A DNA stretch of 64,000 bases from CAIKZJ01 sp964626015. GTDB taxonomy: Bacteria; Bacteroidota; Ignavibacteria; Tepidaquicellales; Tepidaquicellaceae. The notes under the pieces were generated by a model. That model had not been told where the DNA came from. It ran no database searches and saw only the letters and a list, made by a program, of their open reading frames with translations. Numbering within the stretch: the stretch's first letter is position 1; each line of letters begins with the position of its first letter. Where the stretch lies: assembly GCA_964626015.1 (NCBI GenBank), contig CAZVCC010000006.1, forward strand, positions 36,752-100,751. The letters are read 5' to 3'. Below, piece after piece: positions 59,139-64,000 of this stretch. Made by a program: the position numbers and the translations under genes.

Positions 59139-62100
59139 ATGAAAAATTTTAAATACGTATCAGCACTGCTGATAACGATGTCGCTTGTGTTCTTCTCTCT
59201 TTCGGAAACAATATCACAAAGCAGTAATATGAAAGACAGGTTTTTTATAGGTCCTATGAACTTTTATTTTCTTGAGAGTTTAAGGACTCAAAACCATTTA
59301 AGCTGGTACAGCCAGCTTTCATACAATGCAATGCAGAATTATTGCGGTCATTTCGATTTCTTACCGGCTAACTGGGGGAATCAAAAAGACGGCGGGTTTT
59401 TTGAAGATACCTCCGAATATGCAGGTTATATAAGAGCAGTTATTAATCAGTGGCATGACTCTGCACAAACAAACTCATTGATACTTGAAAGAGAAAAGAT
59501 ACTCAGGGCAGCATACGGGCAACGCTCGACTTATCAGGCAGAGGGAGTTGGAACTTGGGCAGGACAATTTCCCGCATACGGCTATGCATATTCAGATTTT
59601 GATGCAGGGCACGATACAACAGAATACTGGATGGGAGAGACTGTAACAAGAAAACTGTGCCGTGCAGGAATAGATTCGCCGGGATTCATGGTTAAGGAAT
59701 TGGTTGATAACTGCGAGCAGACGAATAATATGGATACAACGAATAGTAATTCAAGCGGTCTTCACGAGAGATTATTTTCTGATTTAAAGCAGTCTAACTA
59801 TAATCACAGATGGTACATTAAACCGAGAATGAGGATAGATTCCCTCTATGCAAAAGCAAACCCTGATACTGCTGTTGTTATGGTTTATGTATTGGATTTT
59901 AATGGTACAGTTTTCGATTCAACCCTAATAAAATGTAAATACTTTTTAGATTTAACTAATCCATTAAATCCTAAATACAACGGTTGTTATATAGAAAACT
60001 ATTACAATCTTCCACATGATACGACACTATCGGTCAGCGCACGTATCCTGGCAAACGGCAAAGAAAACCAGCCCGACATAGAAAGTAAGGTTGACTATCA
60101 AATCAAATGGCTTGGCAAGGTTGATGTCTGGCTTGATTACGTAAGGGTTGATGATTCCTGGGCGCATTATCTCTTTACGGATACCTGGGAAGAAGGTGGT
60201 TCATATCCTTTGCATAATACATGGAAATTCCGACAAAGAATCAAAAATGAAGTCACTGCCTTTAAAAAGATACCCGGTCTTGCATATTTCTGGGTGGATG
60301 AATGCGGGTTTAATAACATACCCTGTATTGCGGAAGTTAACCGGCTTGTAAAATTTTACAGCGGTGATACTTTATCTATAACATTCATTGCAGACCCAAT
60401 CGCGTTTGTGGGGAACGGAGGATTAAGATACAAAGGAAGCGATAGTATCCCTGACGACTGGACTGTTAACTGGTATAAAACTTACGAGGAGCTATTCAAA
60501 GAGGGCGCGATATCAAATCAGGTTATCGGACAGTTCTTTCCTCAGCACTGGTACATATTGTACCCGCACAATCTGGACTTGGACGATTCACCCGATAATG
60601 AATCCGGAGCAAAGAGACATTTTACTAAAACTAATTATGCAGACTACTACGGAGAGATATCAATTACTTCATGGAAAGGATACATGACGTATTTAAACAA
60701 AATGACAAGACTAATGAGGTTTGTATCTGATTCGGCGAAACAGCGGGGTTTAACATTCGGAGCAATTGTGCAGATAAACAGCGATGAGGGAAAGTTAAAA
60801 GGAGAAGAACCGGGCTGGGGGCTAAGAGAACCTACAAACGAAGAGATTTCAGTTAATAATTTCCTTCCAATGTGCTACGGTGCAAAACAAATATTCCAGT
60901 TTTCATATACTACAACTAATCAAGGTTCGGATAAAAACGGAACGTATTACAACAGAGGTTTAACAACTCCAAACCCTAATTTTAGTAATAAAAGGATTCT
61001 TAACTATTATGGACAGCAGAAATGGCAGTACGTAAAAGAATTAAATGAAAGAATGAAAAATATAGGAAACATCTTATATCCTCCGGAGGACACGAATCAC
61101 CATCTTAAATATGACAAAACAGTTACGGTAAATACATATAACTATACTTGCTCGGGCTGCAATTTGCCGTATTCCTATATATCGGATATTAAAAGCATTC
61201 ATAGAAATGCTTCATATAATTTTGACGAAGAACCCTCCTGTATAAATTGCGACCCAGCAGAAAAAAGATATTGGGAAATTGGTTTTTTCAATAATCCCTC
61301 AAATACCAATGATAAGAGTAAATATTTTCTTGCTTTAAACAAGAGAACATATCCTGAAATTAACAATGAAAATGATTCAAGGTCGTTAAAAGTAAAATTC
61401 AATACATCATCCTTGCAGGGGTATAATAACTGGGTATTAAAAGATGCGGGTAAAGACTCTGTGCTGTGTGTATTTAATAAAGAAACAAACGATTACGTTT
61501 CCGCAAGTATTTTCCTACCCGGAGAAGGTAAACTTCTTAAACTCGCTCCCGTCATTCAGGAGGGGGGAACGTTCGTCTGCGATGAGACGGTATCAACATC
61601 AACATTTACCTGCAATGGAACAGTTTTTAACAACGGCTATGACCTTACAATATCACCTAACACAACAATAACATTCTCAAATAACGCGGGAATAGAAATG
61701 AGCGGAGGAAGTTTTGAATGCGGGGAGTACAGTACGGAAGATAACATGGTCACGTTTAACGGTACGGACACCTCCAAAGGACTGGTTTTTTCCAACCTTT
61801 CTAGCGTCGGCATTTATAACACAAACATAAACGACCTAAAGAATGACAGCTCGGAAACAGCCGTTTTTATTTCAAATACATATGATATTAACATGAAAGG
61901 CTGTGTATTCAATGCAGCAACAAATTCAGGAGGGATAAACATATCATTTACCGTTGAACTGCAGGATACACTGTCTTTAAACATAAGCGAATGCAGTTTT
62001 CTGATGGGGTCAAGCGTATGTGACGCATTAAGCATATCGTCAAACGGCTCACCGTCTGCTGCTGTTTTATTAGATTGGTGCACTTTCACAACCTCTAATG

Positions 62101-63803
62101 ACAGTTCTAATGCTTTGAGATTGATAAACGTAACGGGAGGAGCTGTAAAGAACAGTACTTTCGTTAATTTTAATACTACGATAAGTTCTCTCGGCTCTGC
62201 TTTTGACCTGTATAACAATAAAATACTCGGTAAAACAAACTCAACGGGTATATTCTGTGCTGATGCAAGCAATATTAATCTTAAACCTTTATCGGGGAAT
62301 TACCTCGGAGGCTACAATTACATTAAAAACTACGGGACATCTTCAAGCTGTATTAACGTAAATAACTCATATTTTGATATAAACTACGGAGAAAATGATT
62401 TTGACCTGAATGACCTCGATAACTCAAAGTTTTTTACTGGTACATTATACGGTGACCCGTGTGATAACGTTGACGCGACTAAAAACTGTTTTCATAAAGA
62501 CAGCACTGTAAATGTTGAAGCAAATCATTCTGTAATATGGTATAATAACAGTGACCCTGTCAGTTTCACATTTGCAGACTATAGCTGTGAACTGACACCT
62601 CCTGAGAACTTCTTTGTACTTCAGTATGAGGGCTATAACGACACAATATACAGAAGCGGAGGAGGTGAAGGAGGCGGATTTAACCCGAATAAAACTTTAA
62701 ATATTGAAGAAAACTTATACAAAAGCTTAAAAGATACCGTAAACATCAATCTCAGGAAGAAAAATTATCAAACTGTAGAAACAAACTCAAAACTGATACT
62801 TACGCAATATCCTGACAGCCTTGAAAGCATAGGAATGGTACAGAAGCTATACATGGCATCGCTGAACCTTGACAGCACAAAAATTGAATTAACAAAGACA
62901 TTCCTTGAAAACCTGATATCCAATAACACACAAAACCCAAGCCTTATAAAACGTGCATTTTACTTCATACAGAAATGCAAGGTAAAACTCGGACAGTTTC
63001 AGTCAGCACTCGAGGGATTTCAGTACATAATGACACAGAATCCCTATACTTACGAAGGACTCGTCGCCAGTTGGGACTATGCAGCTACTTATCTTCTTAT
63101 GGGAACGGGAGGAAGTATTCAAGGTGATAACGAACAAAAACTTGAAGACCTCACTACACCAACGGACACACTATTAAGCCGTATGTCAAAACGGGATATA
63201 AACACTAATAGAAACTCGAACAATTCTGCAAACGAAAAGATAACAAAAATATTCTACGAGAAAATAAAGAACACGACAAAAGATGACAGGTCAAAACAAG
63301 AAGAGAAAGTAAAAACACTCGAAAAGACGCTGGAATCATCAAAGAGCACAACTGAAAAGATTGAAGCCGCAAGAGAGCTTGCAGTAATGAAACAGATAAA
63401 AGAAGCAGTAAAGATAAAAAAACCGACAACGGTCATTAACCATGTTCAGATAATGAATGATGACATAAAGAAAGTATTCGGAGTCGGCAAGAAAAGCACA
63501 AAGGAATCAACGAATAGCTTAATCCCTCAGACGTATCAGTTATATCAGAACTACCCGAACCCGTTTAACCCAACGACAAAAATAGCCTTCGACCTACCTA
63601 AAGATGCAAAGGTTAAGCTTGTAATCTACGACATACTCGGTAGGGAAATGAAAACACTCGTAAACAACGAGTTCCGTTCAGCAGGAAAATACATCACGGA
63701 GTTCAACGGCTCGAACATGGCAAGCGGTGTTTACTTCGCCAGAATACTTGTAAATGAAGGGAAGGATTTTATTGCGGTGAAGAAGTTAGTGCTTCTCAAA
63801 TAA
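59139..63803 (+). CDS. Large secreted protein of unknown function with beta-helix, helical region and T9SS sorting domain, copy 2
   Basis: A 1554-residue paralogue of the gene at 53833 and probably the full-length form. Signal peptide and residues to about 340 are identical. A divergent patch follows (YLFTDTWEEGGSYPLHNTW), then a near-identical stretch to about 750 with the same CSGC and CINC pairs. The beta-helix region that follows is homologous but strongly diverged. Beyond the end of copy 1 it has a Gly-rich linker (SGGGEGGGFNPN), a TPR-like helical region (LILTQYPDSLESIG, LGQFQSALEGFQYIM), a coiled coil (SKQEEKVKTLEKTLESSKS) and a T9SS sorting domain (NYPNPFNPTTKIAF ... SGVYFARILV). It is most likely surface-anchored. 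Function is unknown. Confidence 0.87.
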   Translation: MKNFKYVSALLITMSLVFFSLSETISQSSNMKDRFFIGPMNFYFLESLRTQNHLSWYSQLSYNAMQNYCGHFDFLPANWGNQKDGGFFEDTSEYAGYIRAVINQWHDSAQTNSLILEREKILRAAYGQRSTYQAEGVGTWAGQFPAYGYAYSDFDAGHDTTEYWMGETVTRKLCRAGIDSPGFMVKELVDNCEQTNNMDTTNSNSSGLHERLFSDLKQSNYNHRWYIKPRMRIDSLYAKANPDTAVVMVYVLDFNGTVFDSTLIKCKYFLDLTNPLNPKYNGCYIENYYNLPHDTTLSVSARILANGKENQPDIESKVDYQIKWLGKVDVWLDYVRVDDSWAHYLFTDTWEEGGSYPLHNTWKFRQRIKNEVTAFKKIPGLAYFWVDECGFNNIPCIAEVNRLVKFYSGDTLSITFIADPIAFVGNGGLRYKGSDSIPDDWTVNWYKTYEELFKEGAISNQVIGQFFPQHWYILYPHNLDLDDSPDNESGAKRHFTKTNYADYYGEISITSWKGYMTYLNKMTRLMRFVSDSAKQRGLTFGAIVQINSDEGKLKGEEPGWGLREPTNEEISVNNFLPMCYGAKQIFQFSYTTTNQGSDKNGTYYNRGLTTPNPNFSNKRILNYYGQQKWQYVKELNERMKNIGNILYPPEDTNHHLKYDKTVTVNTYNYTCSGCNLPYSYISDIKSIHRNASYNFDEEPSCINCDPAEKRYWEIGFFNNPSNTNDKSKYFLALNKRTYPEINNENDSRSLKVKFNTSSLQGYNNWVLKDAGKDSVLCVFNKETNDYVSASIFLPGEGKLLKLAPVIQEGGTFVCDETVSTSTFTCNGTVFNNGYDLTISPNTTITFSNNAGIEMSGGSFECGEYSTEDNMVTFNGTDTSKGLVFSNLSSVGIYNTNINDLKNDSSETAVFISNTYDINMKGCVFNAATNSGGINISFTVELQDTLSLNISECSFLMGSSVCDALSISSNGSPSAAVLLDWCTFTTSNDSSNALRLINVTGGAVKNSTFVNFNTTISSLGSAFDLYNNKILGKTNSTGIFCADASNINLKPLSGNYLGGYNYIKNYGTSSSCINVNNSYFDINYGENDFDLNDLDNSKFFTGTLYGDPCDNVDATKNCFHKDSTVNVEANHSVIWYNNSDPVSFTFADYSCELTPPENFFVLQYEGYNDTIYRSGGGEGGGFNPNKTLNIEENLYKSLKDTVNINLRKKNYQTVETNSKLILTQYPDSLESIGMVQKLYMASLNLDSTKIELTKTFLENLISNNTQNPSLIKRAFYFIQKCKVKLGQFQSALEGFQYIMTQNPYTYEGLVASWDYAATYLLMGTGGSIQGDNEQKLEDLTTPTDTLLSRMSKRDINTNRNSNNSANEKITKIFYEKIKNTTKDDRSKQEEKVKTLEKTLESSKSTTEKIEAARELAVMKQIKEAVKIKKPTTVINHVQIMNDDIKKVFGVGKKSTKESTNSLIPQTYQLYQNYPNPFNPTTKIAFDLPKDAKVKLVIYDILGREMKTLVNNEFRSAGKYITEFNGSNMASGVYFARILVNEGKDFIAVKKLVLLK

Positions 63804-64000
63804 ATTTATATAAACTTATATTATTACAAGGCAGGAAACCAAAATTTCCTGCCTTGTAAGATTTTTATTCAGTCTTTACTATATATTTGCTAAGTATAAA
63901 TAAATCATTTTTTTCTTGTACCTGACTGAAGTAGGCAGGCGTTCTTCCTGTTTTCCGCAAGCTATCATCCACCAAAAATAAACACATATATTATTAGTAG
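63804..64000. other. Downstream region to the window edge
   Basis: 197 bases with the terminator of the large gene and a short CTGACTGAAGTAGGCAGGCG segment (63924-63943) that resembles GACAGGCAGG near 14838. No gene was seen. Confidence 0.6.
63825..63867 (+). terminator. Rho-independent terminator after the cassette
   Basis: A 14-bp stem (tacaaggcaggaaa / tttcctgccttgta) with a 6-base loop, then AGATTTTTATT. It lies 21 bases after the stop of the large gene; copy 1 has no equivalent. Confidence 0.92.

Larger units (their letters stand above)
57682..63803 (+). repeat. Tandem duplication, copy 2 of the two-gene cassette
   Basis: Homologous to 52379-57405. Nucleotide identity appears complete in the leader, gene junction and first part of the large gene. 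It breaks into alternating identical and diverged blocks elsewhere, and is low in the beta-helix region. Confidence 0.92.

Noticed and set aside
52379..63803. Insertion sequence or transposon as the cause of the duplication
   Set aside because: No transposase, terminal inverted repeats or clear target-site duplication was seen at the edges.

Overview
The window looks like a chromosomal segment of an AT-rich, Gram-negative member of the Bacteroidota/Chlorobi superphylum, most likely an Ignavibacteria-type organism. The main reason is that eight encoded proteins end in the same kind of C-terminal tail: a NYPNPFN motif, a beta-rich stretch, a SGVYYYK-like motif and a final basic LVxxK. This is the Por/type IX secretion (T9SS) sorting domain. 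Genes for outer-membrane and LPS functions (TamB-like, RfaE1/RfaE2, RND efflux) agree with this. The taxonomic call is inference from protein style; there is no rRNA in the window.

Layout. 1-4.9 kb: a peptide-use region, with an OPT transporter, a GxxExxY protein and PepT (partial) on the minus strand and a divergent M2-type peptidyl-dipeptidase lipoprotein. 5-9.6 kb: a YXWXW-repeat secreted protein, a RodZ-like protein and ligA. 9.6-10.8 kb: three small membrane or secreted proteins on the minus strand. 10.8-11.95 kb: a gene-free block of degenerate CTCTGTGC-type repeats, including an exact 90-bp tandem repeat. 11.95-14.4 kb: a BadF-type sugar kinase and guaA. 14.4-17.6 kb: two gene-poor spacers full of short palindromes and repeats, flanking a T9SS-tailed sugar dehydrogenase. 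17.6-21.2 kb: nuoCDEF. 21.2-33.5 kb: a long minus-strand run with rnr, a degenerate PLD-like T9SS protein, a TamB-like giant, rfaE2, rfaE1 and a GT-C membrane protein, then an orphan histidine kinase (33.5-34.7 kb). 34.8-39 kb: a FecCD permease, mnmE and a DUF4153 membrane protein. 39-43.4 kb: two M1-type aminopeptidases with T9SS tails. 43.5-48 kb: an RND efflux pump with its adaptor. 48.2-50.9 kb: a long-chain acyl-CoA ligase and nuoA-nuoB, separated from nuoCDEF by about 29 kb. 51-64 kb: a T9SS adhesin-like protein and a large tandem duplication.

The most unusual part is 52.38-63.8 kb. A two-gene cassette (a YCF48/BNR-type beta-propeller protein followed by a very large secreted protein of unknown function) occurs twice in tandem. 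The copies form a mosaic: the promoter region, signal peptides, gene junction and roughly the first 1.1 kb of the large gene appear identical at nucleotide level. Internal patches and the C-terminal beta-helix have diverged strongly. Copy 1 of the large protein has also lost the C-terminal region and the T9SS tail that copy 2 keeps.

Other points worth a second look are two 11-bp-period arrays (GTCTC- and ACCGC-headed units), an RNase R whose N-terminal domain begins upstream of any canonical start codon, split complex I genes, and two proteins (GxxExxY and PLD-like) whose expected catalytic residues are replaced. No tRNA, rRNA, CRISPR array, transposase or phage gene was seen.
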